Below are positions 56,176 through 64,000 of a stretch of DNA of 64,000 nt, piece after piece (positions within the stretch are counted from its first letter, which is position 1; every line of letters starts with the position of its first letter). This stretch comes from Paludibacterium paludis. GTDB taxonomy: Bacteria > Pseudomonadota > Gammaproteobacteria > Burkholderiales > Chromobacteriaceae. A program made the translations under genes and the position numbers. The notes under the pieces were generated by a model. It made no database searches and was not told where the DNA came from. It saw nothing but the letters and a program-made list of their open reading frames with translations. The stretch spans positions 1,426,001 to 1,490,000 of the forward strand of contig NZ_CP069161.1 in the NCBI RefSeq assembly GCF_018802605.1, in the 5' to 3' direction.

Positions 56176-58224
56176 TTACTCCGCTTCGAAATCGATCAGG
56201 TCCGCACCGTCGTCCACCTGATCGCCCGGCGCGAAATAAAATGCCTTGACCACGCCATTGGCGGGCGCCGCCAGGGTGTGCTCCATTTTCATGGCTTCCA
56301 GAATCATCAGGGGGGTGCCTTTTTCCACCCGGGCGCCAACGGGCGCGCAGCAGGTGACAACCCGTCCCGGCATCGGCGCCTTCAGATGCGTTTCGCCATG
56401 CGGCGCGCCATCTCCGGCAGCGAACGGATCGATCAGGCTCGCCTCCACGCGACGACCGCCAACGAAGAGCGTGCGCCCCTGTCCCCGGCTCAGATACGTG
56501 GCGGCAAGTTTTCTGCCCTCCAGATCGGCGTGCAGCATCGTCCCGTCAAGTGTGCCGCGAGCCGTCATGCGCCGGCCGCGCACCTCGATGGTCAATGCCG
56601 GGAGGGCGCCTTCCAGTGTCAGCGATTCGATCGCCTCGCCAATCCGGATCTCCAGATGCCGCGTCCTGCGGCCGTTGAGCCGCCAGTCGCGGCGTGTCAG
56701 CCAAGCCTCGTCGCCGGGTCGATGTCCGGCCAGCGTCTCGGCCAGTGCGATGAGCGCGAGTTCTTCATCGGTGGCGGGGGCTTCGGCGGCAAACAGCTCG
56801 TTCTGATGGCGTTCGATCAGGCCGGTGTCGACCTTGCCGGAGGCGAAGGCGGGGTGACGGACAATCCGCCCGAGAAAACGCAGATTGGTGGCGACGCCCG
56901 CCACGCGGTAATCGTCGAGGGCGCGGGCGAGGCGGGCGAGGGCGGCTTCGCGGGTTTCGTCCCAGACGATCAGTTTGGCGATCATCGGGTCGTAGAACGG
57001 CGAAATGCTGTCGTTTTCCTCCACCCCGGTATCGATGCGCACATGCGGCCCGCAGGCCGGTGCGGACAGATGCGTCAGGGTGCCGGTGGATGGCAGAAAA
57101 CCGCGCTCCGGGTCTTCGGCGTAGACTCGCGCCTCGATGGCGTGCCCGCGCGCGCTGATCTGCGACTGCGCGAGCGGCAGAGGCTGGCCGCTGGCGACGC
57201 GGATCTGCCATTCGACCAGATCGAGTCCGGTAATCATTTCGGTGACCGGATGTTCCACCTGCAGCCGCGTGTTCATCTCCATGAAGTAGAAGTCGCCATG
57301 GCGATCCATGATGAATTCCACGGTGCCCGCGCCGACATAACCCACGGCGCGGGCGGCCGTGCAGGCCGCATCGCCCATCGCGCGGCGCACGTGGGCCGGC
57401 AGATGCGGCGCGGGCGCCTCCTCGAGCACTTTCTGGTGACGGCGCTGCACGGAGCAATCCCGCTCGAGCAGGTAGACGCACTCGCCGAATGTGTCGGCGA
57501 ATACCTGGACTTCGACGTGGCGGGGCGCTTCGAGGTATTTCTCCACCAGTACGCGGTCATCGCCGAAGCTCGCTTGCGCTTCGCGCTGGCAGGAGGCGAG
57601 CGCGGCGGCGAAGTCTTCCGCCCGCTCGACAATGCGCATGCCTTTGCCGCCGCCGCCCGCGCTCGCCTTGATGAGCACCGGGTAACCGATGGCGGCCGCC
57701 TCGCGTTCGAGACGCGCCGGATCCTGATCCTCTCCATGGTAGCCGGGCACCAGCGGCACGCCGGCTTGCGACATCAGCGCCTTGGCCGCGGATTTGGAGC
57801 CCATCGCGGCGATGGCGGAGGCCGGCGGTCCGATGAAGCGCAGGCCGGCGGCCGCGCAGGCATCGGCGAAGGCTTCGTTTTCAGAGAGAAAACCGTATCC
57901 CGGATGCACGGCGCAGGCGCCGGACGCACGGGCTATGTCGAGAATCCGGTCGGCGCGCAGATAGGACTCCGCGGCCGGCGCGGGGCCCAGGCGCCAGGCC
58001 TCGTCGGCCAGGCGCACGAACCGCGCGTTCTCGTCCGCGTCCGAATACACGGCGATGGTGCGGATGCCGAGGCGCTTGGCCGTACCGATCACGCGGCAGG
58101 CGATTTCGCCGCGGTTGGCGATCAGGATCGATCCGATCAGGGCCGGCGCGGCCCGCTCGTGCGGCGTCGGCGGGTTGGCCTGCCGGGCGGGGGATGTCGT
58201 TTCGGGCAAGGGATAGCAGTGCAT
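56176..58224 (-). CDS. liuD: Methylcrotonyl-CoA carboxylase, biotin carboxylase/BCCP subunit
   Basis: 682 residues. Biotin carboxylase domain (~31-480; LIANRGEIACRVIGTAKRLG, ATP-grasp loop KASAGGGGKGMRIV) and C-terminal biotinyl domain with EAMKMEHTL carrying the biotinylated Lys. Together with LiuB it carboxylates 3-methylcrotonyl-CoA. The N-terminal ~30 residues before the family start (MHCYPLPETTSP...) are an unusual extension, but the ATG at 58224 follows GGGAG and is only three bases from the liuC stop, so I keep it. Confidence 0.94.
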   Translation of the reverse strand: MHCYPLPETTSPARQANPPTPHERAAPALIGSILIANRGEIACRVIGTAKRLGIRTIAVYSDADENARFVRLADEAWRLGPAPAAESYLRADRILDIARASGACAVHPGYGFLSENEAFADACAAAGLRFIGPPASAIAAMGSKSAAKALMSQAGVPLVPGYHGEDQDPARLEREAAAIGYPVLIKASAGGGGKGMRIVERAEDFAAALASCQREAQASFGDDRVLVEKYLEAPRHVEVQVFADTFGECVYLLERDCSVQRRHQKVLEEAPAPHLPAHVRRAMGDAACTAARAVGYVGAGTVEFIMDRHGDFYFMEMNTRLQVEHPVTEMITGLDLVEWQIRVASGQPLPLAQSQISARGHAIEARVYAEDPERGFLPSTGTLTHLSAPACGPHVRIDTGVEENDSISPFYDPMIAKLIVWDETREAALARLARALDDYRVAGVATNLRFLGRIVRHPAFASGKVDTGLIERHQNELFAAEAPATDEELALIALAETLAGHRPGDEAWLTRRDWRLNGRRTRHLEIRIGEAIESLTLEGALPALTIEVRGRRMTARGTLDGTMLHADLEGRKLAATYLSRGQGRTLFVGGRRVEASLIDPFAAGDGAPHGETHLKAPMPGRVVTCCAPVGARVEKGTPLMILEAMKMEHTLAAPANGVVKAFYFAPGDQVDDGADLIDFEAE

Positions 58225-58227
58225 GGC

Positions 58228-59037
58228 TTACTCCCGGTTCCAGTTGGCCGGCCGTTTCTCGAAAAAGGCATTCAAGCCCTCGCGCGCTTCGGGGGTCACC
58301 CGGATCGCCGCGATGCGTGAGGCCGTGTCCTCGAGGAGACCGTCATCCCATGGCGAGCCTTGCGCGAGTGTTTCCAGCAGTTCGCGGCATTCGCGCTGGG
58401 CGTAGGGGCCGCCACGGACCAGTTCGCCCGCGATCGCGGCGACGGTGTCGTCCAGCGCCTCCTCGGCGACCACTTCGTGAACCAGGCCAAGCTGTCGCGC
58501 CCGCTCGACGTCGATGCGTTCCGCGCTCAGAAAATACCGCCGGGCCTGGCGCGGTCCGATCGCTTCGGCCACATACGGGCCGATGGTGGCCGGGATCAGT
58601 CCGAGGCGCACTTCCGACAAACCGAAAACGGCCTTGTCGGTGGCGATCACGATATCGGCGGCGGCGGCCAGTCCCGTGCCGCCCGCGATGGCCGGGCCGT
58701 GGATGCGCGCGATCACCGGCTTGGGCGAGCGGTAGAGTGTCCTGAAGAGCAACGCGAGCGCATTGGCGTCGCGCCGGTTTTCCTGTTCGGTGAATTCCGC
58801 GGCGCGGCGCATCCAGTCAAGATCGGCGCCGGCGCAAAAGCTTTTGCCGCGCCCGGCCAGCACGATCACGCGAACCGATTCGTTCTTTTGCAAGGACTCG
58901 ACCGCGTGGGTGAGTTCGCCGATCAGGATGTCGTTGAATGCGTTGTGCACGTCGGGCCGGTTCAGCCACACCGTGGCCACCGCGCCGTCACCGGTCAGTT
59001 CTAGAGTCTGGAATGTCATTGAGATAGCCTCGCTCAC
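58228..59037 (-). CDS. liuC: Methylglutaconyl-CoA hydratase
   Basis: 269 residues of the enoyl-CoA hydratase/crotonase family. It hydrates 3-methylglutaconyl-CoA to HMG-CoA. Oxyanion-hole segments [18 protein letters not shown] (~58-75) and [20 protein letters not shown] (~107-126) are typical; AADIVIAT followed by [12 protein letters not shown] fits LiuC. The ATG at 59037 overlaps the liuB stop by four bases; an internal ATG at 59019 (MTFQTLEL) is the alternative. Confidence 0.93.
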   Translation of the reverse strand: MSEAISMTFQTLELTGDGAVATVWLNRPDVHNAFNDILIGELTHAVESLQKNESVRVIVLAGRGKSFCAGADLDWMRRAAEFTEQENRRDANALALLFRTLYRSPKPVIARIHGPAIAGGTGLAAAADIVIATDKAVFGLSEVRLGLIPATIGPYVAEAIGPRQARRYFLSAERIDVERARQLGLVHEVVAEEALDDTVAAIAGELVRGGPYAQRECRELLETLAQGSPWDDGLLEDTASRIAAIRVTPEAREGLNAFFEKRPANWNRE

Positions 59038-60632
59038 ATACGGAAAACACCGAAACGGGTGGCTTCGATGGGGGCATTCAGGCTGGCCTCGAGCGCCAGC
59101 GCCAGGATGTCCCGGGTTTGCGCCGGGTCGATGACGCCATCATCCCACAGTCGGGCGCTGGCATAAAAGGGGTGGCCCTGGCGTTCGTACTGTTCGCGGA
59201 TCGGTGTCTTGAAAGCCTCTTCCTCTTCGGCGCTCCATGCCTCTTTTTGCTGGTCGCGCTTGACCTGGGCGAGCACGCCGGCGGCCTGCTCGCCGCCCAT
59301 CACGGAAATGCGGCTATTGGGCCACATCCACAAAAAGCGCGGCGAGTAGGCGCGTCCGCACATGCCGTAATTGCCGGCGCCGAAGCTGCCGCCGATCAAT
59401 ACGGTGAATTTCGGCACGCGCGCGCAGGCGACGGCGGTGACCAGTTTGGCGCCGTCACGGGCGATGCCGCCATTTTCGTATTTGCGGCCGACCATGAAGC
59501 CGGTGATGTTCTGCAGGAAAATCAGCGGAATGCCGCGCTGGCAGCACAGTTCGACAAAATGCGCGCCCTTGAGCGCCGATTCGGAAAACAGGATGCCATT
59601 GTTGGCGATGATGCCGACGCGGTAACCGTCCAATCGCGCGAACCCGGTGACCAGGGTGGCGCCGTAATTTTGCTTGAACTCGTCGAAGTCCGAATCGTCG
59701 ACCAGGCGCAGGATGATTTCGCGCACGTCGAACGGTTTTTTCGGGTCGGCCGGGATGACGCCGTAGAGTTCCTCGGGGGCGTGGCGCGGGGGCAGGGGAG
59801 CGGCGCGGTCGAGCCGCCCCTCTTTGCGCCAGTTCAGATCGCCGACAATGCGGCGCGCCAGCGCCAGCGCATGACCGTCGTTCTGCGCCAGGTGGTCGGC
59901 CACGCCGGAGATGCGGGTGTGCACGTCGGCGCCACCCAGGTCCTCGGCGCTGACCACTTCGCCCGTGGCGGCTTTCACCAGCGGCGGTCCCCCGAGAAAA
60001 ATCGTCCCCTGGTTGCGCACGATGATGGTTTCGTCGCTCATGGCCGGCACGTAGGCGCCGCCCGCGGTGCACGAGCCCATCACCACGGCGATCTGGGGAA
60101 TGCCTTGCGCGGAGAGGTTCGCCTGATTGAAGAAAATTCTGCCGAAATGGTCCCGGTCCGGAAAGACTTCGTCCTGCAGTGGCAGGAAGGCGCCTCCGGA
60201 GTCGACAAGGTAGAGGCAGGGCAGGCGGTTTTCCCGGGCGATCTCCTGCGCCCGCAGGTGTTTTTTCACGGTCATCGGGTAATACGTGCCGCCCTTTACC
60301 GTCGCATCGTTGGCCACGATCATGCACTCGATGCCGTGGATGCGGCCGATGCCGCTGACCATGCCCGCGCCCGGCGCCTCGTCGCCGTACATGCCCCAGG
60401 CGGCCAGTTGCGAGAGTTCCAGGAACGGCGAGCCCGGGTCCAGCAACAGGTCGATGCGTTCGCGCGGCGGCAGCTTGCCTCGTGCCGTGTGCTTCGCGCG
60501 GGCGGCATCGCCTCCGCCGGCCCGGTTTTTTTCGACCGCGGCGTTCAGTTCATCCACCAGCGCGCGCATCTGCCGCGCATTGGTCCGGAAATCGTCAGAG
60601 CGGGTCGACAGCCGGGATTCGAGTATCGTCAT
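59034..60632 (-). CDS. liuB: Methylcrotonyl-CoA carboxylase, carboxyltransferase subunit
   Basis: 532 residues, carboxyl transferase family. It transfers CO2 from biotin on LiuD to 3-methylcrotonyl-CoA. The N-terminal [23 protein letters not shown] and [15 protein letters not shown], and the C-terminal [20 protein letters not shown] segments mark the MccB type over PccB. CAGGAGATCC precedes the ATG. Gap to liuA 15 bases. Confidence 0.95.
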   Translation of the reverse strand: MTILESRLSTRSDDFRTNARQMRALVDELNAAVEKNRAGGGDAARAKHTARGKLPPRERIDLLLDPGSPFLELSQLAAWGMYGDEAPGAGMVSGIGRIHGIECMIVANDATVKGGTYYPMTVKKHLRAQEIARENRLPCLYLVDSGGAFLPLQDEVFPDRDHFGRIFFNQANLSAQGIPQIAVVMGSCTAGGAYVPAMSDETIIVRNQGTIFLGGPPLVKAATGEVVSAEDLGGADVHTRISGVADHLAQNDGHALALARRIVGDLNWRKEGRLDRAAPLPPRHAPEELYGVIPADPKKPFDVREIILRLVDDSDFDEFKQNYGATLVTGFARLDGYRVGIIANNGILFSESALKGAHFVELCCQRGIPLIFLQNITGFMVGRKYENGGIARDGAKLVTAVACARVPKFTVLIGGSFGAGNYGMCGRAYSPRFLWMWPNSRISVMGGEQAAGVLAQVKRDQQKEAWSAEEEEAFKTPIREQYERQGHPFYASARLWDDGVIDPAQTRDILALALEASLNAPIEATRFGVFRM

Positions 60633-60647
60633 GCCGGATCTCCTGGT

Positions 60648-61817
60648 TCAGCGGGTTTCTGCCGCCAGTTCGCGACCGATCAGCCAGCGGCGGATTTCAC
60701 TGGTGCCGGCGCCGATCTCGTAAAGCTTGGCGTCGCGCAGCAGGCGGCCGGTCGGGTAGTCGTTGATGTAGCCGTTGCCGCCCAGGCACTGGATGGCGTC
60801 CAGCGCCATGCGCGTGGCGTTTTCCGCCGCGAACAGGATCGCGCCGGCGGCGTCCTTGCGGGTCTTGCGGCCGGTCTCGCCGCGGTCGAGCGCCTGGCCT
60901 ACCGCGTACACGTACGCCCGCGACGCGGACAGCGTGACGTACATGTCCGCCAGCTTGCCCTGCATCAATTGAAAGTCCCCGATGGGCTGGCCGAACTGGG
61001 TGCGCTCGTTCAGGTAGGGCACCACGATGTCGAGGCAGGCCTGCATGATGCCAAGCGGTCCCGCCGCCAGCACGGCGCGCTCGTAGTCCAGGCCGCTCAT
61101 CAGTACCCGGACGCCTTCTCCGACGCCGCCGAGCACGTTCTCCTCGGGCACTTCGCAGTCGTCGAAAAAGATCGGATAGGTGTTCGAGCCGCGCATGCCG
61201 AGTTTGTCGAGCTTGCTGCCGGCGCTGAAGCCCTTCATGGTCTTCTCGATGAGGAAGGCGGTGATGCCGCGCGGGCCGGCTTCGGGGTCGGTTTTGGCGT
61301 ACACCACCAGCACGTCGGCGTCGCCACCGTTGGTGATCCACATCTTGGCGCCGTTGAGCACGAAACGGTCGCCGCGGCGCTCGGCGCGCAGCTTCATGCT
61401 CACCACATCGGAACCCGCGTTCGGTTCCGACATCGCCAGCGCGCCGATCTTCTCGCCGCTGATCAGTCCGGGCAGGTAGCGGGCTTTCTGTTCCGGGGTG
61501 CCGTTCTTGCGAATCTGGTTGACGCACAGATTCGAGTGGGCGCCATACGACAGGCCCACCGATGCCGAGGCGCGGCTGATTTCTTCCATGGCGATCATGT
61601 GCGCGAGGTAACCCATGGCGCTGCCGCCGTCCTCCTCGTCCACCGTGATGCCGAGCAGACCCAGCTCGCCCAGCTTGCGCCACAGATCGGCGGGGAAGAG
61701 GTTGTCCCTGTCGATGTCGGCGGCGCGGGGGGCGATTTCCCGCGCGGCGAAATCCTGGACCGTGGCGCGCAGCATGTCGTAGGTGTCGCCATGGGCGAAA
61801 TTCAGGCTGGTGAACAT
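60648..61817 (-). CDS. liuA: Isovaleryl-CoA dehydrogenase
   Basis: 389 residues, FAD acyl-CoA dehydrogenase. It oxidises isovaleryl-CoA to 3-methylcrotonyl-CoA. FAD/acyl signature [20 protein letters not shown] and [23 protein letters not shown] at the C-terminus; the flavin passes electrons to ETF. GGAGAT precedes ATG 61817. It is the first structural gene of the liu operon and follows a LiuR-type operator. Confidence 0.95.
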   Translation of the reverse strand: MFTSLNFAHGDTYDMLRATVQDFAAREIAPRAADIDRDNLFPADLWRKLGELGLLGITVDEEDGGSAMGYLAHMIAMEEISRASASVGLSYGAHSNLCVNQIRKNGTPEQKARYLPGLISGEKIGALAMSEPNAGSDVVSMKLRAERRGDRFVLNGAKMWITNGGDADVLVVYAKTDPEAGPRGITAFLIEKTMKGFSAGSKLDKLGMRGSNTYPIFFDDCEVPEENVLGGVGEGVRVLMSGLDYERAVLAAGPLGIMQACLDIVVPYLNERTQFGQPIGDFQLMQGKLADMYVTLSASRAYVYAVGQALDRGETGRKTRKDAAGAILFAAENATRMALDAIQCLGGNGYINDYPTGRLLRDAKLYEIGAGTSEIRRWLIGRELAAETR

Positions 61818-61862
61818 GGTGTGGTATCTCCGGTGGCTGTCGGGCTGATGAGGTATGTTGAA

Positions 61863-61883
61863 TTACGCTTACGTTAACGTCAA
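61863..61883. promoter_or_regulatory. LiuR-type operator and -35 of liuA
   Basis: The palindrome ACGTTAACGT at 61871-61880 lies in TTACGCTTACGTTAACGTCAA. On the minus strand TTGACG (61883-61878) would be the -35 of liuA, so bound LiuR should block RNA polymerase. A closely similar sequence occurs at 62379-62394. Confidence 0.7.
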
Positions 61884-61919
61884 TACGAAAGCCAAGAATA
61901 TTGTCATGAAAATTGGCTG

Positions 61920-62312
61920 TCAGTGATGAGCGGTCATGGTGTCGAGCACTTGGCGGCAATGTGTTTCCAGCTGGGTGATCTCGTCGAGCACCGCATCGAT
62001 GTCGCGGCGTTGTTCGAGCAGCCGGTCGCGCCGCTCCGTCAGCAGATGAAGGAGCTTGAGCGACTGGCTGGCCTCGTCGCGCGCCAGTTCGTAAAGATCG
62101 AGAATCTCCCGGATTTCCTGCAGGGAAAGGCCGATCCGCTTGCCGCGCAGGATCAGTTTCAGCCGGGCCCGGTCACGTCGGGAAAACAGCCGCTGGCGGC
62201 CCTGGCGGGCAGGTTCGATCAGTCCCTGTTCTTCGTAGAAACGCAAGGTTCGCAGGGTGACGTCAAATTCGCGGGCCAGGTCGGAGATGGAAAAGTGGTC
62301 GTGTCGGGGCAT
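61920..62312 (-). CDS. liuR: LiuR, MerR-family regulator of leucine/isovalerate catabolism
   Basis: 130 residues. N-terminal MerR helix-turn-helix (FSISDLAREFDVTLRTLRFY at ~6-25, EEQGLIEPAR), followed by a dimerisation helix. The effector domain is short and without the metal-binding cysteines of MerR proper. It precedes liuA on the same strand and its operator motif occurs on both sides. ATG 62312 (MPRHDHFSIS) gives the family length; an upstream in-frame ATG at 62369 would add 19 residues that overlap the promoter region. Confidence 0.92.
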   Translation of the reverse strand: MPRHDHFSISDLAREFDVTLRTLRFYEEQGLIEPARQGRQRLFSRRDRARLKLILRGKRIGLSLQEIREILDLYELARDEASQSLKLLHLLTERRDRLLEQRRDIDAVLDEITQLETHCRQVLDTMTAHH

Positions 62313-62373
62313 GATCGCCGTTTCAGTGTTCAGGACAGTGTGTAGCGTTTTTTCCACGCATAAGGACATTGTA

Positions 62374-62402
62374 TTGAGTTTACGTTTACGTAATAGTAAT
62401 TT
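62374..62402 (+). promoter_or_regulatory. LiuR-type operator inside the divergent liuR / acyl-CoA synthetase promoter
   Basis: TTGAGT (62374-62379), a 17-base spacer and TAATTT (62397-62402) fit a promoter for the rightward acyl-CoA synthetase gene. The spacer holds TTTACGTTTACGTAAT (62379-62394), which matches the liuA operator in the core TTACGTTWACGT. Placement between -35 and -10 is typical of MerR-type control. Confidence 0.65.
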
Positions 62403-62418
62403 AGCTCGAAAACCTCAA

Positions 62419-62445
62419 GACCGGGCAAGCGAACCCGGCTTTTTT
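62419..62445 (+). terminator. Terminator-like hairpin in the acyl-CoA synthetase leader
   Basis: CCGGG (62421-62425) and CCCGG (62434-62438) form a short stem around an 8-base loop, followed by CTTTTTT. It lies downstream of the presumed promoter and ~40 bases before the ATG at 62484, so it would act as an attenuator if functional. Confidence 0.5.
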
Positions 62446-62483
62446 ATGTGGATGTGTTGCATATAACGGACGGAGAAAACATC

Positions 62484-64000
62484 ATGACGCAAACAAGTTA
62501 CGTGCATGGCGCGCACGAAACGGGGTTGATCGGCCGGACCATCGGGCAATTCTTCGATACGGCGACCCGCGAGCACGGCTCCCGCGACGCCCTGATCGTC
62601 AGGCACCAGGCCGTGAGGATGACGTATTCCGAACTGCGCGAGCAGGTCGACCGTCTGGCCTGCTCGCTGATGCGTCTGGGACTCGCGCCGGGCGACCGCA
62701 TCGGCATCTGGTCGCAGAACAACGCCGAATGGGTGCTCACCCAATTCGCCACGGCCAAGGCGGGACTCGTGCTGGTCAACATCAATCCCGCCTACCGTCG
62801 TTCCGAGCTGGAGTACGCGCTGAACAAGGTGGGATGCCGGGCGCTGATCCTGTCCCCGAGTTTCAAGAGCAGCGATTACGTGGCGATGGTCCGCGATCTC
62901 GCGCCGGAACTGGACGGCGCGCTGCCCGGGCAACTGAAGGCGGCTCGCTTGCCCGCGCTTGAAACCGTCATCGTCCTCGGACGCGAGCCGGTCGGGGGAA
63001 TGCTGCCATTCAATGCGCTGCTGGGCGAACCCTCCTCCGAAGAGCGCGCGGCGCTGGAGGTGTTGGGCGAGACCCTGCAATTCGATGATCCGATCAATAT
63101 CCAGTTCACCTCCGGCACCACCGGCCACCCCAAGGGCGCGACCCTGTCGCATCACAATATTCTCAATAATGCGTATTTCTCCGGGGCGGCGATGCGGCTG
63201 ACGCCGGAGGACCGTCTTTGCATTCCGGTGCCGCTGTACCACTGTTTCGGCATGGTGCTGGGCACGCTCGCCTGCCTGTCGCACGGGGCCGCGATGGTGT
63301 TTCCGTCGGAGAGTTTCGACGCGCTCGCCGTGCTGGAAACGGTGGCCGCCGAGCGTTGCACGGCGCTGCACGGTGTGCCGACCATGTTCATCGCCGTTCT
63401 CGATCATCCGGAGTTTGCCCGGTTCGATGTGTCGGCGCTTCGCACCGGCATCATGGCGGGCAGTCCGTGCCCGATCGAAGTGATGAAGCGCGTGGTGGCG
63501 CAATTGCACATGAAGGAAGTCACGATCGGCTACGGCATGACCGAAACCAGCCCGCTGAGTTTCCAGAGCGCATTTGATGATCCTCTGGAAAAGCGCGTGT
63601 CGACGGTCGGACGCATTCACCCGCATGTCGAAGTGAAAGTCGTCGACAACGAGGGCAAGGCCGTGCCCCGCGGCGAAACCGGCGAGCTGTTGACGCGCGG
63701 CTATTCGGTGATGCTCGGCTACTGGGACGACGATGCGAAAACCCGTGATGCCATCGATCCCGCCGGATGGATGCATACCGGCGATCTCGCGGTGATGGAC
63801 GAAGACGGATATTGCAATATTGTCGGCCGGGTCAAGGATATGGTGATCCGCGGCGGCGAGAACATTTATCCGCGCGAGATCGAGGAATTCCTGTACCGGC
63901 ATCCGAAAATCCAGGATGTGCAGGTGATCGGCGTGCCGGACGACAAATTCGGCGAGGAACTGTGCGCCTGGATCCGTCTGCGCGATGGCGAAATGTGCTC
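62484..64000 (+). CDS. Fatty/branched acyl-CoA synthetase (AMP-binding), N-terminal part
   Basis: 505 complete codons are visible; the C-terminus lies beyond the window. Motif A3 is [19 protein letters not shown] (~residues 212-230), then [10 protein letters not shown] and [26 protein letters not shown]; the C-terminal lid begins [17 protein letters not shown]. It resembles medium-chain or AcsF/FadD-like synthetases that accompany liu genes, and may activate isovalerate or related acids. GGACGGAGA precedes ATG 62484. It is divergent from liuR with a shared LiuR-type site, so co-regulation is inferred. Confidence 0.9.
   Translation, partial: MTQTSYVHGAHETGLIGRTIGQFFDTATREHGSRDALIVRHQAVRMTYSELREQVDRLACSLMRLGLAPGDRIGIWSQNNAEWVLTQFATAKAGLVLVNINPAYRRSELEYALNKVGCRALILSPSFKSSDYVAMVRDLAPELDGALPGQLKAARLPALETVIVLGREPVGGMLPFNALLGEPSSEERAALEVLGETLQFDDPINIQFTSGTTGHPKGATLSHHNILNNAYFSGAAMRLTPEDRLCIPVPLYHCFGMVLGTLACLSHGAAMVFPSESFDALAVLETVAAERCTALHGVPTMFIAVLDHPEFARFDVSALRTGIMAGSPCPIEVMKRVVAQLHMKEVTIGYGMTETSPLSFQSAFDDPLEKRVSTVGRIHPHVEVKVVDNEGKAVPRGETGELLTRGYSVMLGYWDDDAKTRDAIDPAGWMHTGDLAVMDEDGYCNIVGRVKDMVIRGGENIYPREIEEFLYRHPKIQDVQVIGVPDDKFGEELCAWIRLRDGEMC

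Noticed and set aside
55957..58320. A 787-codon plus-strand open frame.
   Set aside because: Antisense to liuE and liuD with no family similarity.
59118..61877. A 919-codon open frame on the plus strand.
   Set aside because: Antisense to liuB and liuA; no recognisable domain, and composition (Ala, Gly, Val, Asp, His) typical of shadow frames in GC-rich genomes.
1..64000. tRNA, rRNA, CRISPR arrays, transposases, integrases, prophage, restriction or toxin-antitoxin genes.
   Set aside because: None was seen by reading; spacers are short and the long ones lack such signals. A covariance-model search would be needed to exclude small RNAs.

Overview
The window is a dense, high-GC chromosomal segment of a Gram-negative betaproteobacterium, most likely a member of the Neisseriales (Chromobacteriaceae-like). 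This placement is inferred from gene order (rpoE-rseA-rseB-mucD followed by lepA-lepB-rnc-era-recO-pdxJ-acpS-nagZ), from the protein sequences and from GC-biased codon use. Almost all of it is core chromosome. I see no rRNA, tRNA, CRISPR array, transposase, integrase or prophage gene. The window opens inside a BaiN-type flavoprotein gene and ends inside an acyl-CoA synthetase gene.

Layout. 1-3.3 kb: flavoprotein tail, a small KorA/TrfB-like DNA-binding protein, and an amino-acid ABC importer (binding protein plus two permeases, no ATPase nearby). 3.4-7.0 kb: prpBCD, the methylcitrate cycle for propionate. 7.2-10.7 kb: envelope-stress operon rpoE-rseA-rseB-mucD behind a near-consensus sigma-E promoter, then a small glutaredoxin-like gene. 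11-18.5 kb: lepA, lepB, rnc, era, recO, pdxJ, acpS, nagZ, mostly with overlapping stop and start codons. 18.5-22.5 kb: a signalling island with a degenerate HD-GYP protein, a periplasmic sulfite-oxidase-fold protein lacking the molybdenum-ligand cysteine, and a hybrid sensor kinase. 22.5-29.7 kb: hrpA, a GFA enzyme, rraA, a lipoprotein-type DegQ protease and nth. 29.7-38 kb: an orphan RnfB ferredoxin, a cNMP/CBS/nucleotidyltransferase protein, a thioredoxin-like protein, a broken msrB, and the acetate module acs-actP-DUF485. 38-46.6 kb: LysR regulator, phasin-like protein, selO, lpxH, two cyclophilins, an orphan protein, a SulP transporter and ppk2. 46.8-52.7 kb: glnS-cysS, rpmE, an ArnT-like glycosyltransferase and a second orphan protein. 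53.2-64 kb: the leucine/isovalerate degradation operon liuR-liuABCDE plus aacS, and a divergent acyl-CoA synthetase gene.

How the parts fit: the catabolic blocks (prp, acs-actP, liu-aacS) feed propionyl-CoA, acetate, leucine and isovalerate to central metabolites. LiuR-type palindromes lie both in front of liuA and in the liuR/acyl-CoA synthetase divergent region, so one MerR regulator probably governs both transcription units. The rpoE block and the second Do-type protease serve envelope quality control.

The most unusual points are: a multiply broken Tat-exported msrB (stop, two frameshifts, internal deletion, lost catalytic Cys); the pairing of a cofactor-less SUOX-fold protein with a hybrid kinase next to a divergent pseudo-HD-GYP; a DegQ that looks like an inner-membrane lipoprotein; an RnfB retained beside nth without the rest of the Rnf complex; and hairpins with T-tracts placed directly in front of lepA, rnc, rpmE and the acyl-CoA synthetase gene. 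I do not see a clear new multi-gene defence or biosynthetic system.
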